The notes below the pieces were generated by a model. The model searched no databases. It saw nothing but the letters and a program-made list of their open reading frames with translations, and was not told the origin of the DNA. Below, one piece after another: positions 54,209 through 63,722 of a stretch of DNA of 64,000 nt. The stretch lies in the NCBI RefSeq assembly GCF_002201535.1, contig NZ_NIWW01000001.1:1-64000 (forward strand), written 5' to 3'. The stretch is from Lacimicrobium sp. SS2-24 (lineage in GTDB: Bacteria; Pseudomonadota; Gammaproteobacteria; Enterobacterales; Alteromonadaceae). A program made the position numbers and the translations under genes. How positions within the stretch are numbered: position 1 is the stretch's first letter; the number at the start of each line of letters is the position of its first letter.

Positions 54209-55546
54209 TTAACGCTGGAATGGGTATACCGAGCCCAGTTTCAGGATCTGGGTCAATTCGTCCAGCGCCGTGCGTGACTCGATGAGCAACTGAGGATCAC
54301 GTAAATCGTCGAAACTCAGCTCATCACGGTAGTGTTTATCCACCCAAGTATTCAGACGTTCAAACTGTGTATCGTTAATCAGGGTGTTGGGGTTAACGGC
54401 GTCCACTTCCTGATCCGTCAGTGCAACGCGTAAGCGAAGGCAGGCGGGTCCGCCGCCATTGCGCATGCTTTGTTTCACATCAAAGTAGTGCACTTTCTTA
54501 ATTGGCGTTCCCAGCGTCACCAACTTATCCAGATAGGCTGAAACCGCGGCATTTTCCTGGCACTCAGTGGGCGCAATAATCGCCATTTCGCCATCGGGCA
54601 GGGTAATGATCTGGGTATTAAACAGGTAGGTCCTGACTGCATCTTCAACAGATACATCATCGGTGCTGACCTTGATGAAGTGCACTTTCTCTTCACCAAA
54701 CTTGCGCTGAATTTCGTCCAGTTTCGTCTGCGTGTCGAAAAAAGCCTGTTCGTGATAGAACAAGACATTCTGGTTACCCACAGAAATAACGTCGTTGTGG
54801 AATACCCCCTGATCGATCACATCCGGGTTTTGCTGAACGTACACCACATTTTCGTCACTCAGGCCATGCAGGCGAGCGATAGCCTGACACGACTCCAATG
54901 TCTGTCTGGCGGGGAAGCGCTTAGGCGCCGGTTTGCTGGTATCAAAGGCATAACGGCCATAACAGAATATTTCCACACCCGGACGGCCATATTCCTGACA
55001 CAAACGAGTATGGTTTGCTGCACCTTCGTCCCCGAAATGTTCGTTATCGGGCAGATGACGGTGATGCTGGAAATATTTTTCATTGGCAAAGGTGGCTTGC
55101 AAAATCCGGCCAGTCACATCGGGTTCTAATGAACGATGGAACTTGTTGGTCAGGTTTGCCGGGGTAAAATGGACACGACCATCAGCGGTGTCGGCACTGG
55201 GAGAGACAGTGGCGGCGTTGGCTGTCCACATACTGGATGCAGAACAGCAGGCCAGAAACACTTCTGTGGCTTGCTTCGCCGCTTTTTCCAGCACATCGCC
55301 GTCGCTACCGGTAAAACCGAGGCGTCTCAGCGTGGCAATGTCAGGGCGCTCCTGAGGTGCCAATACACCTTGCAGCATGCCCATGTCGGACAGGGCTTTC
55401 ATCTTCTTCAGCCCTTGCTTAGCGGCTTGTCTGGGACTGCTGTTTGACTTGGCGTTGTTAAGGGACGCCACATTACCAAATGACAAACCTGCATAATTAT
55501 GTGTAGGGCCGACTAATCCGTCGAAGTTGACTTCAAACTGTTTCAT
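54209..55546 (-). CDS. astB: N-succinylarginine dihydrolase
   Basis: The 445-residue guanidino-modifying enzyme converts N2-succinylarginine to N2-succinylornithine, ammonia and carbon dioxide in the ammonia-producing AST pathway. It starts [18 protein letters not shown]. The catalytic groups are the histidine in [16 protein letters not shown], the histidine in [15 protein letters not shown], and the cysteine in [14 protein letters not shown]. Other ast genes (astC, astA, astD, astE) are not in the window, so this copy stands apart from any ast operon nearby. Confidence 0.96.
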   Translation of the reverse strand: MKQFEVNFDGLVGPTHNYAGLSFGNVASLNNAKSNSSPRQAAKQGLKKMKALSDMGMLQGVLAPQERPDIATLRRLGFTGSDGDVLEKAAKQATEVFLACCSASSMWTANAATVSPSADTADGRVHFTPANLTNKFHRSLEPDVTGRILQATFANEKYFQHHRHLPDNEHFGDEGAANHTRLCQEYGRPGVEIFCYGRYAFDTSKPAPKRFPARQTLESCQAIARLHGLSDENVVYVQQNPDVIDQGVFHNDVISVGNQNVLFYHEQAFFDTQTKLDEIQRKFGEEKVHFIKVSTDDVSVEDAVRTYLFNTQIITLPDGEMAIIAPTECQENAAVSAYLDKLVTLGTPIKKVHYFDVKQSMRNGGGPACLRLRVALTDQEVDAVNPNTLINDTQFERLNTWVDKHYRDELSFDDLRDPQLLIESRTALDELTQILKLGSVYPFQR

Positions 55547-56169
55547 TATTTCCTCGATGGTTACGTGTTGAGAGGATGCTCTGCCTTCTCAAGCTGCTGA
55601 ATGGCGTTTTTATGGGGCTGGCCTGAAGCAGAGAAATTCATTATACGAGTTTTTAACAACCTGCCAAATTTGCATAATGGTAAATCTGCGCATAATATTG
55701 CCGCCCGTTGATAACAAGTGAATACGGGCTGCAAAGTTCAGCATAACTATTTGTAAGAATCTTTATATTCCAATGGGTTAGGTGATTTTTGAACGCATAA
55801 ATCTGCATTCAAAAAAAATTAAAATATTTTGCTGATACCTGACTAAAACGGCGTTAAATCGACTTTTGGGCAAGAATCGGACGTCGTTATCGAAGATTTC
55901 ATCGGGTCAGGCCATGTCGTGACATTTCGGTTTTTTTTGTCCATCTTTATGACTGATCTTCAGCTTGTCGCAAAGAGTAATGGCACGTTAGCGACAATGT
56001 GATTGCAATCAGTCCTGTGATTTTTATGCACGGATGGCGAAAAACTAATAGGTATGAACACCTTGTTTTCGGCCCTCAGAATAGATATATCTAAAAAGAT
56101 GCAGTGCCGAGATGGCACCTTTCGGGCTTTCAATAAAAGTCAGCACACAAATAAAAGAGCAAAAGTTAT
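55547..56169. other. astB-topA divergent intergenic region
   Basis: This 623-base gap has no supported gene. It holds the astB promoter (55640-55667, minus strand). An AT-rich middle contains repeated TGC(G)CATAAT-like words (55671 and 55687). On the topA side a weak promoter-like pair (TTGTTT, then TATATC) lies around 56068-56096. AGAGCAAAAGTTAT precedes the topA start. Confidence 0.5.
55640..55667 (-). promoter_or_regulatory. Sigma-70 promoter of astB
   Basis: On the minus strand TTGGCA (55667-55662) and a perfect TATAAT (55645-55640) are separated by 16 bases, about 95 bases before the astB start. Confidence 0.65.
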
Positions 56170-58806
56170 ATGGCAAAGTCTCTGGTTATAGTCGAGTCCC
56201 CCGCAAAAGCCAAAACCATAAATAAGTATCTGGGCAAAGACTTCGTAGTGAAATCCAGTGTCGGGCATATTCGTGATCTGCCAACGAAGGCCCAGGGTAA
56301 AGTACCGGCTAAAAAACCTGCTAAAGAGCTTAAAACGCTCAGTGATGAAAAACGTGAAGCCTATTTACGTGAACACGAATACCGCAAGCTGGTCGATCGT
56401 ATGGGCATCGATCCGCAAAATGACTGGGAAGCGCATTACGAGGTGCTAACCGGTAAAGAGAAAGTGGTCAACGAGCTGAAAAAGCTGGCGAAGAATGCCG
56501 ACACCATTTATCTGGCGACGGATTTGGACCGTGAAGGGGAGGCTATCGCCTGGCACCTGCAGGAATTGATCGGTAATAAAGACAAAGTTTTTAAGCGGGT
56601 GGTCTTTAACGAAATCACTAAAAAAGCCATTCAAGAAGCCTTTTCCCATCCTGGCGAAGTGAATACCGACAGAGTCAATGCCCAACAGGCCCGACGTTTT
56701 CTGGACAGGGTAGTGGGCTTTATGGTGTCACCGCTACTGTGGAAAAAAATTGCACGGGGCCTTTCTGCCGGGCGGGTGCAGTCAGTTGCTGTGCGCCTGG
56801 TGGTTGACCGAGAGCGTGAAATCAAAGCCTTTGTGCCGGAAGAGTTCTGGGATGTGCATGCCGATTTAAACCGGGCTGAGCAGAAACTGCGGATGCAGGT
56901 GGTTAAGCAGCAGGGTAGTGCTTTCAAACCCAAAAACAAGGCGCAAACCGATGCGGCCGTGGCGTTACTAGAGAAGGCCCGCTATGAGGTCATTAGTCGC
57001 GAATCCCGGCCCACTCAGAGTAAGCCCTCTGCGCCGTTCATTACCTCTACCTTGCAGCAGGCGGCCAGTACACGTCTTGGCTTTGGTGTGAAGAAAACCA
57101 TGATGATGGCACAGCGCCTTTATGAGGCGGGCCATATTACCTATATGAGAACGGACTCGACTAACCTGAGCGGCGAAGCGGTTGATGCCTGTCGTGAATA
57201 TATTGATTCACAGTTTGGACAAGACTATCTACCCGGTGCACCGATTAAGTATGGTAGCAAGGAGGGCGCTCAGGAGGCCCATGAAGCCATCAGACCGTCG
57301 AGTGTGAAGGTTAAGGCTGATTCCCTGGGTGATATGGAACGTGACGCTCAGCGGCTGTATGAGCTTATCTGGCGTCAGTTTGTGGCGTGCCAGATGACAC
57401 CGGCCAAATATGATGCTACCACCATCAGAGTCAAAGCGGATGAATTTGAACTGACCGCCAAAGGCAGAGTGCTGAAATTTGATGGTTGGACCCGGGTACA
57501 GACGCAGGCACGTAAAAAGGATGAAGAGGATCTTATTCTGCCGGATGTGAAAGAGGGTGAAGAACTGAGTCTCAAGGCGCTGGATCCCAAACAACACTTT
57601 ACTAAACCACCGGCTCGTTACTCTGAAGCTTCGTTGGTTAAAGAGCTGGAAAAACGCGGTATTGGCAGGCCGTCTACCTATGCCAGTATTATCTCCACGA
57701 TTCAGGACCGCGGCTATGTGCGTCTGGAAAACAAACGTTTCTATGCCGAAAAGATGGGTGAGATTGTCAACGACAGATTACTGGAAAACTTCCAGGATCT
57801 GATCAGCTACGATTTTACCGCCAATATGGAGCAGCATCTGGATGAAATTGCCGATGGCAAGCTGTATTGGAAGCAGGTTCTGAATGAATTCTATGGGGAT
57901 TTTTATAGCAAGCTGCTGAACGCTGAGAAACCTGCCGAAGAGGGCGGAATGCGTGCCAACGAAGCGGTAATGACGGACATTCCCTGCTCTAAATGCGGCC
58001 GTCCCATGACCATTCGCACCGCCAGCACCGGCGTGTTCTTAGGCTGTTCCGGTTACAGTCTGCCACCGAAAGAACGGTGTACCAATACCATGAACCTCAC
58101 GCCAGGTGATGAAGTGGTCAAGGTGGACGATGAGGAAGAAATGGAAACTGAGGCGCTGCGCGCTAAACGCCGCTGTCAGGAGTGCGGCACAGCCATGGAC
58201 AGCTACCTTATCGACGAGAAGCGCAAATTGCATGTCTGTGGTAATACACCGGTGTGCAAAGGCGTGTATGTGGAGCAGGGCACCTTTAAGATCAAAGGCT
58301 ACGATGGCCCGATTATCGAATGCGATAAGTGTGGCGCCAATATGGAGCTTAAAAATGGTCGCTTCGGCAAGTATTTCGGTTGCACCAATGAAGAGTGTAA
58401 GAATACCCGCAAGCTATTGCGTAACGGCGAAGTGGCACCGCCTAAAGAAGACCCGGTGGATCTTCCTGAGTTGCCTTGCACTAAGTCCGATGCGCACTTT
58501 GTGCTCAGAGACGGCGCTTCAGGGATTTTCCTGGCGGCCCATAACTTCCCTAAGTCGCGGGAAACCCGTGCCCCGTTAGTCGAAGAGCTGGCGCGTTTTC
58601 GAGACCGTTTGCCGGAGAAGTTCTTGTATCTGGCCGATGCGCCTCAGGAAGATCCTGATGGTAACAAGACACTGGTACGCTATAGCCGTAAAACCAAACA
58701 GCAGTACGTTACCTCAGAAAATGAAGACGGTAAGGCAACCGGCTGGAGTGCCTGGTACAAAGGCGGGAAATGGCAGGTTGACGATAAGCGTAAAGGTAAA
58801 AAATAA
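56170..58806 (+). CDS. topA: DNA topoisomerase I
   Basis: The 878-residue type IA topoisomerase relaxes negative supercoils. The Toprim domain carries [19 protein letters not shown] at the N-terminus and [19 protein letters not shown] with the metal-binding aspartates. The active-site tyrosine is Tyr325 in [13 protein letters not shown]. Several C-terminal zinc ribbons follow ([27 protein letters not shown], each with a second Cys pair), and then a basic tail (DDKRKGKK). Size and order match E. coli TopA (865). A terminator follows 52 bases after the stop. Confidence 0.98.
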   Translation: MAKSLVIVESPAKAKTINKYLGKDFVVKSSVGHIRDLPTKAQGKVPAKKPAKELKTLSDEKREAYLREHEYRKLVDRMGIDPQNDWEAHYEVLTGKEKVVNELKKLAKNADTIYLATDLDREGEAIAWHLQELIGNKDKVFKRVVFNEITKKAIQEAFSHPGEVNTDRVNAQQARRFLDRVVGFMVSPLLWKKIARGLSAGRVQSVAVRLVVDREREIKAFVPEEFWDVHADLNRAEQKLRMQVVKQQGSAFKPKNKAQTDAAVALLEKARYEVISRESRPTQSKPSAPFITSTLQQAASTRLGFGVKKTMMMAQRLYEAGHITYMRTDSTNLSGEAVDACREYIDSQFGQDYLPGAPIKYGSKEGAQEAHEAIRPSSVKVKADSLGDMERDAQRLYELIWRQFVACQMTPAKYDATTIRVKADEFELTAKGRVLKFDGWTRVQTQARKKDEEDLILPDVKEGEELSLKALDPKQHFTKPPARYSEASLVKELEKRGIGRPSTYASIISTIQDRGYVRLENKRFYAEKMGEIVNDRLLENFQDLISYDFTANMEQHLDEIADGKLYWKQVLNEFYGDFYSKLLNAEKPAEEGGMRANEAVMTDIPCSKCGRPMTIRTASTGVFLGCSGYSLPPKERCTNTMNLTPGDEVVKVDDEEEMETEALRAKRRCQECGTAMDSYLIDEKRKLHVCGNTPVCKGVYVEQGTFKIKGYDGPIIECDKCGANMELKNGRFGKYFGCTNEECKNTRKLLRNGEVAPPKEDPVDLPELPCTKSDAHFVLRDGASGIFLAAHNFPKSRETRAPLVEELARFRDRLPEKFLYLADAPQEDPDGNKTLVRYSRKTKQQYVTSENEDGKATGWSAWYKGGKWQVDDKRKGKK

Positions 58807-58857
58807 CCATTCGCTGCAGATTACGATCAGCGAAACGTAACGTGATGTAAATCGGGT

Positions 58858-58886
58858 AAAAGGGAAGCGGTCGCTTCCCTTTTTTA
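58858..58886 (+). terminator. Terminator of topA
   Basis: AAGGGAAGCG (58860-58869) and CGCTTCCCTT (58872-58881) form a ten-pair stem followed by TTTT. Confidence 0.9.
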
Positions 58887-58907
58887 TCAGATTTATTGGA
58901 ATACAGC

Positions 58908-59069
58908 ATGCCGTCAAAGGTTAAAAAACAACATTTGCCAACCAAAGTCTGTCCTGTGTGCCAGCGACCCTTTAGCTGGCGCAAGAAATGGGAGCGTGAC
59001 TGGGACAACGTCGTATACTGTTCTAAGCGCTGTCAGAGGAATCCATCCGCATCACGAATAGATGCATGA
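58908..59069 (+). CDS. DUF2256 domain protein, small zinc-finger-like
   Basis: A 53-residue gene runs from ATG 58908 to TGA 59067-59069. The protein has two CxxC/CxxxC pairs, [19 protein letters not shown] and YCSKRCQRN. This is the DUF2256 signature with its WRKKWER centre; four cysteines probably bind zinc. Function is unknown, although members are often found near cryptochrome/photolyase genes in other bacteria. It lies between the topA terminator and the convergent acyl-CoA synthetase gene. Confidence 0.85.
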   Translation: MPSKVKKQHLPTKVCPVCQRPFSWRKKWERDWDNVVYCSKRCQRNPSASRIDA

Positions 59070-59122
59070 GTCTGTGTCACACGATATCCCGTTTTGTAGC
59101 CTTGTACAGAACCAACACCTTC

Positions 59123-60718
59123 TTAGAGTGGATGATTGGCATCCCAGGTATCTTCTGTGACGCCCTGTTCACGTAATACGACTTTGCGTAACTTGTTAGT
59201 TGAAGTTCGGGGCAATGCCTCTGCACTTACCTGACGAAAGTAGCGGGGTAACGCATACGCCGGGATGTGTTCTGTGGCGTAAAGCAAAACCTCTTCGAAG
59301 TTAAGGCGGATGTCACTGACGATTACGGCCATGACTTCCTGCTCATTATCGATGCTCCCGGCAGTCACTCCAATTACGGCACACTCACTGATATCAGGGT
59401 GTGTAAGTAGCGCTGATTCAACCTCGTAGGAAGAAATGTTTTCGCCGCGGCGGCGAAGACAGTCGCTGAGTCGATCAACAAAGTAGAAATAGTCATCTTT
59501 GTCCTGAAATCCCGCATCTCCGGTATGAAACCATAAGTTTCTCCAGGCTTGCAGTGTTGCTTCCGGCATACGGTAATAGCCGCTCATAAAACAGCCTGCA
59601 ATTTTGGGCCTGACCTGAATTTCGCCCACTTCATCAGTATGACAGGGGAGATCGGTGTGTGGGTTTGCAATGCGCACCTCGAAATATCGGTGGTAAGCCT
59701 TTCCGCAACTGCCGGGTCGAGGTGCGCTGAGAGGGGTGTAAAGCGGAATGTTGACTTCAGACATACCGTAGAGCTCTACCATCTGGATCCCAAAGCGCTG
59801 CTCAAATAAGTCGATGCGTTCTGCCGAAGCCGGTGCTGCCGCAATCACCCTGAGATGATGGGCTCTATCCAAATTAGATGTCGGTTGTGATGTAATGAAT
59901 TCAGCCATCACTCCTAAAAGATTGGTGTGAGTAATCTGATAATGACAAACATCATGCAGCCATTGACTGGCACTGAACTTCCTGCGAATGACCGCTTCCG
60001 CACCGGCAATCAGACAGGCATAGAGCTGCATAAATAGCCCGTTAGCATGGAATAAGGGCAACGTGATGTAATAACGTCCATCACTGGTCAGCTCCAGGTT
60101 GTCGATACATCCCTGTCCATAAAGGTAACAGTGAGCATGGGGCATCATAACGGCCTTCGAGGGGCCAGTGGTGCCGGATGTAAAAATCAGCGCCGCCAGA
60201 TCAGAAAAGCATGCTTGTGGATGCTGCGTTTTTATTGGTGTGTCGTACAAATGAGAAAAGGGCAGCACCTTAATGTTAGGAAGTTGTGTGGTCTCGCTGC
60301 TGTCAACAACAAACACCGTGTGTAAGCAGGTAAGCTCATTTGCCATCGACTCCAGCATTGCCAGGTGGGCTTGATGACAGATTACAACCTGAGCTTCACT
60401 GAGCGTTAACGAATGGGCCAGGAATGGTCCTTTAAGTGCTGGATTCAAGCCCACAAATACTGCGTCCAGCTGATGGCAGCCCAGCCAGATTCCCACTAGT
60501 TCAGGACAGTTTTCCAGTAGTGATGCGACCTTACTCTGAGCTGCAATACCCTGAGCCGCCAGTCCAGAACTTATTTGTATGGAAAGCTGCCGCAACTCAC
60601 TAAAGGTGTAACTGGGTCCATCAATAAAGCGTATAGCAAGCTGATCCGGTCGTTCTTGAGATTGTCGGTCAAGCACCTGGACGGTGGTCCAATGTTTTGG
60701 GTCAGGTGTCATAGTCAT
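59123..60718 (-). CDS. AMP-binding acyl-CoA synthetase of the PHB operon
   Basis: The protein has 531 residues from the ATG at 60718; the frame reaches back to a TTG at 60784, directly after the previous stop. It has the ANL superfamily motifs: P-loop-like FTSGTTGPSKAVMMPH, ELYGMSEVN, WFHTGDAGFQDKDDYFYFVD, the hinge DRLSDCLRRRGENISSYEVE, and the C-terminal catalytic lysine in RTSTNKLRKVVL. It resembles the CaiC-like and short-chain acyl-CoA ligases that form acyl-AMP and then acyl-CoA. As last gene after 3-hydroxybutyrate dehydrogenase, it most likely activates acetoacetate or a hydroxyacid to its CoA ester. The substrate is inferred from context only. Confidence 0.85.
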   Translation of the reverse strand: MTMTPDPKHWTTVQVLDRQSQERPDQLAIRFIDGPSYTFSELRQLSIQISSGLAAQGIAAQSKVASLLENCPELVGIWLGCHQLDAVFVGLNPALKGPFLAHSLTLSEAQVVICHQAHLAMLESMANELTCLHTVFVVDSSETTQLPNIKVLPFSHLYDTPIKTQHPQACFSDLAALIFTSGTTGPSKAVMMPHAHCYLYGQGCIDNLELTSDGRYYITLPLFHANGLFMQLYACLIAGAEAVIRRKFSASQWLHDVCHYQITHTNLLGVMAEFITSQPTSNLDRAHHLRVIAAAPASAERIDLFEQRFGIQMVELYGMSEVNIPLYTPLSAPRPGSCGKAYHRYFEVRIANPHTDLPCHTDEVGEIQVRPKIAGCFMSGYYRMPEATLQAWRNLWFHTGDAGFQDKDDYFYFVDRLSDCLRRRGENISSYEVESALLTHPDISECAVIGVTAGSIDNEQEVMAVIVSDIRLNFEEVLLYATEHIPAYALPRYFRQVSAEALPRTSTNKLRKVVLREQGVTEDTWDANHPL

Positions 60719-60784
60719 GAGTGAATGCCGGTAAACAGACCTGCTCAAAGGCCATGTCAGAAGCCGATGCAACAAGTTAATCAA

Positions 60785-61546
60785 TCAACGGGCTACCCAG
60801 CCTCCGTCCAGCACCAGTGTTTGCCCACAAATGTTTTTTGCCGCAGGACTGAGTAAAAACGCTGCACAGCCGGCCAGCTCTTCCACATCAATAAAGGCCT
60901 TTTTAGGCATGGGCTCAAGCATGATTTTTCGCTCGACGTCCTCAACACTCATATTGTTTTCTTTAGCCTGCGCCTCGATCTGTTTTTCCACCAAGGGTGT
61001 TTTAACGTAAGAGGGGCACAAGGTATTGATGGTAATGTCGTGTTCGCCCACTTCCAGTGAAAGGGTTTTTGCAAAGCCCAACAGGCCATGCTTGGCCGCT
61101 ACATAAGCTGATTTATAAGGCGACGCCACCAGAGAGTGAATCGAGCCTACATTAATAATACGGCCATAGTTACGGGCTTTCATTTCAGCCAGAAAGGCCT
61201 GTGTGAGCAAGGCCGGGCCCGTTAACATCACATTGATTAGCTGCTGCCACTTCGCAGCGGGGAAATCTTCCAGTTTGGCCACATGCTGAATGCCTGCATT
61301 GTTGACCAGAATGTCGACGTGTCCGGTTTGTTGCGGTAATTCGGCAATCTGACTTGCATCACTCACATCTAAGGCAATAGCTGAGGCCTGGGTTCCCGCA
61401 GCAACAAGTTCATCTGCCGCTTGCTGCGCGGGTTCAAGATTAATGTCGGCAATGATAATGCGATAACCCAGCGTTCCAAGATGTCTGGCGATCCCAAGGC
61501 CAATGCCGCTGGCACCTCCGGTAATTAAAACAGTTTTGCTGCTCAT
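60785..61546 (-). CDS. 3-hydroxybutyrate dehydrogenase
   Basis: The 253-residue classical short-chain dehydrogenase has cofactor motif LITGGASGIGLG at about residues 7-18 and NNAGIQHV at 82-89. The catalytic Ser135, Tyr148 and Lys152 lie in GSIHSLVASPYKSAYVAAKH. The glutamine of IQHV, the histidine of SIHS and the glutamine of VEKQIEAQ match substrate-binding positions of bacterial D-3-hydroxybutyrate dehydrogenases. It should oxidise 3-hydroxybutyrate to acetoacetate with NAD. The ATG at 61546 is chosen over 61561 because AGGAG stands six bases before it. It begins one base after the depolymerase stop. Confidence 0.92.
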   Translation of the reverse strand: MSSKTVLITGGASGIGLGIARHLGTLGYRIIIADINLEPAQQAADELVAAGTQASAIALDVSDASQIAELPQQTGHVDILVNNAGIQHVAKLEDFPAAKWQQLINVMLTGPALLTQAFLAEMKARNYGRIINVGSIHSLVASPYKSAYVAAKHGLLGFAKTLSLEVGEHDITINTLCPSYVKTPLVEKQIEAQAKENNMSVEDVERKIMLEPMPKKAFIDVEELAGCAAFLLSPAAKNICGQTLVLDGGWVAR

Positions 61547-61547
61547 A

Positions 61548-62528
61548 TTATTCTCCTGCAAGACGATGGACCATATTGGTCACAGCCATGATCTGCTGCC
61601 CTTTCTGGGTGGCATAGTGTTCATCGGTATAACCCCACCAATCCCAGCAAGCCTGTGGATTCAATGGCATGATGTTGGACTTTTGGGTTTGCGGGTACAG
61701 CACCACGGTATTGTGCTCATCGGCCCAGTTATTGATGCCGGTGAGGCGGGCATAGTCGTTTCCAACCGCTTCGATATTCTGGTTACAGCCATGAAAGCTC
61801 ACGTGAACCTGACACGTGGCGCCGTTAATACAGCTGGAAGGCGCATAAACATAGGCCATATCTGCCAGTCCTGATGCGGCGTCCCCGCCCAGTTCCTGCT
61901 GGTTAATACTGAACAGTTGCCCCTCGGCAGTGACGCTGACAGGCTCTGCATCGGAAATATGACCCAGCATCTCAGCGGCTGCGTCATAATCGCAGTTACC
62001 GATAAAGGGTGCTTCAGACACCTCACAGGCGGTGCCGTTATCAAGGGTAGGAAAGTGATGGGCAAACGGCTTGTCGTTAATGTATTGAACGGATTCTGTC
62101 CCGGCCCAGCGCTGATATTGTGAGACCAGTTGCTCAGTGACCGGTACAATTACTTTTTTATCTTCACTGCCATGTAAAATCCAGACTTTATCGCCTTTGA
62201 GGTGCTCAAGGTCGCTGATCAGCTTTTGGCTCTCCCAGTCTTTGAGCGTTGTTTCGATTTGGGACAGATCTACGGGTTTGTCCTGTTTGTTGACGCACTC
62301 TGAGAGCGCAGTCATGATGCTGTTACGTGCACAATAATAGGGCCCTGCGGCAATGATACCCGCACCGGAAACCCAGTCACTGTGAGCAACATGGAACTGG
62401 GTTGCCATATAGCCACCACTGGAGAGGCCAGATACGGTAATTGCATCGATATCCAGTTTTAATTGGGGCAGTTGTGCCATTGCCTGAGCACTGAGACCCA
62501 AAGTCGCCGCCATTAATAGGTGTTTCAT
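61548..62528 (-). CDS. Secreted poly(3-hydroxybutyrate) depolymerase
   Basis: The 326-residue esterase has a signal peptide (MKHLLMAATLGLSAQAMAQ). It carries the lipase box GLSSG (Ser36) in AITVSGLSSGGYMATQFHVA, a candidate aspartate in WILHGSEDKKVIVP, and a C-terminal CQVHVSFHGCNQN motif with the catalytic histidine. Cysteines in that part suggest disulfides. This is the PHB depolymerase catalytic domain without a linker or substrate-binding domain, so the enzyme may act on short or amorphous polymer. The ATG at 62528 has GGAG five bases upstream. The previous gene's stop lies two bases before it. Confidence 0.88.
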   Translation of the reverse strand: MKHLLMAATLGLSAQAMAQLPQLKLDIDAITVSGLSSGGYMATQFHVAHSDWVSGAGIIAAGPYYCARNSIMTALSECVNKQDKPVDLSQIETTLKDWESQKLISDLEHLKGDKVWILHGSEDKKVIVPVTEQLVSQYQRWAGTESVQYINDKPFAHHFPTLDNGTACEVSEAPFIGNCDYDAAAEMLGHISDAEPVSVTAEGQLFSINQQELGGDAASGLADMAYVYAPSSCINGATCQVHVSFHGCNQNIEAVGNDYARLTGINNWADEHNTVVLYPQTQKSNIMPLNPQACWDWWGYTDEHYATQKGQQIMAVTNMVHRLAGE

Positions 62529-62530
62529 AA

Positions 62531-63712
62531 TCACTCCGATGCTAAAAAGTCGCTGAGTATGGTGCTTGCCTGTTTGATTTCGCTAACGCCATTAAAATGC
62601 CCTAACTGACCGTCTAACTCGTGGTATTGACTGTCTTTGCCCAGGCTTTGTAAACGTTTGTGGATATCGCGAACCAGATAGGGCATCAGGATCAGATCCT
62701 GCGCCGCAGGTAAGAACAGGGTTTGGGCCTTAATGTTCTGCAAACCGTCCTGAAGCTGTTTGCCCTGACCGGCCAGATAGAGCTGACTGGCTCGCACCAG
62801 GTAAAGCAGGTGATTGGCGTCAGCCGTCTTAGCTCGTTGTGCAGCCCGGCCATTGACCCAGTCTACGATCTGATGAGTATTGCGAATATCCTCAAGTGGC
62901 GCCGTTTCAATCGGGTGGTGATCCTTTAGAACCTGATTAAAAAACGCCGGATGCAAGGCATTTTGGGTGACCAGTGCCAGTGCGGCCGTCAGCCCCTGAG
63001 TTGGCGGCTCATCAGAATAATAATTGCCATCATTGAAATTGGGATCGAGTTTAATTGGCGTCGCCCAATGCTCAAGCGCTGAGACGGTCCAGGCATCCAT
63101 ATAACCGGCGCCAATTACCGACACCATACGCTCAACCCAGTCTGGGTAGGCACTGGCCCATTCAAGGGCCTGTAGCGACCCCATCGATGGCCCAATCACC
63201 GCATGTAGTTTTTTAATGCCAAGGGATTCGAGCAGGGCTTTTTGCACATTCACAAAGTCCCGTATGGTCACGACCGGAAAATCCAGCCCATAGGGTTTGC
63301 CCGTATCCGGATTGATGCTGGCGGGGCCGGTGGTGATCACATTGGGATTATGCACGCCCAGATTAGCCAGGGTATCGACACTGATAACAAAGTAGGTGTT
63401 GGTGTCGATGGCTTTACCGGGGCCAATAATGGCATCCCAATACCCCGGCTGCTCATCATCGGGGTGATACTTGCCCGCGGCATGTGAATTGGCCGAAAAG
63501 TAATGGGTGATCAGCACGACATTACTTTTATCTGCGTTTAGCTCACCGTAACTTTCCCAGCCTACCTGGACCTGCTTAATGGTCTTGCCACCAAAGGTCT
63601 CAAAATTGCTAAGTTCGAAGCGCTTTTTCTCAACCAGTAATTCGCTGGCTTGCGCCAAATGACTACTGGTAAAGGAAATGACAACAAATAGTAGCGTAAG
63701 CAGCTTTTGCAT
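62531..63712 (-). CDS. Secreted MetX-like alpha/beta hydrolase
   Basis: The 393-residue protein has a signal peptide (LLTLLFVVISFTSSHLAQAS). The body resembles homoserine O-acetyltransferase/MetX: VQVGWESYGELNADKSNVVL, then DTLANLGVHNPNVITTGPAS and the nucleophile elbow GPSMGSLQALEWASAYPD (Ser176). The likely catalytic aspartate is in FLPAAQDLILMP and the histidine in DGQLGHFNGV. Cytosolic MetX enzymes lack a signal peptide, so a methionine role is unlikely. Between a GntP permease and a PHB depolymerase it is better read as a periplasmic esterase, perhaps cleaving hydroxybutyrate oligomers. That role is inference. Confidence 0.85.
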   Translation of the reverse strand: MQKLLTLLFVVISFTSSHLAQASELLVEKKRFELSNFETFGGKTIKQVQVGWESYGELNADKSNVVLITHYFSANSHAAGKYHPDDEQPGYWDAIIGPGKAIDTNTYFVISVDTLANLGVHNPNVITTGPASINPDTGKPYGLDFPVVTIRDFVNVQKALLESLGIKKLHAVIGPSMGSLQALEWASAYPDWVERMVSVIGAGYMDAWTVSALEHWATPIKLDPNFNDGNYYSDEPPTQGLTAALALVTQNALHPAFFNQVLKDHHPIETAPLEDIRNTHQIVDWVNGRAAQRAKTADANHLLYLVRASQLYLAGQGKQLQDGLQNIKAQTLFLPAAQDLILMPYLVRDIHKRLQSLGKDSQYHELDGQLGHFNGVSEIKQASTILSDFLASE

Positions 63713-63722
63713 CTTAGTCTCC

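Noticed and set aside
62531-63712. Annotation as metX (homoserine O-acetyltransferase)
   Set aside because: Signal peptide and operon context argue against a cytosolic methionine-pathway enzyme.
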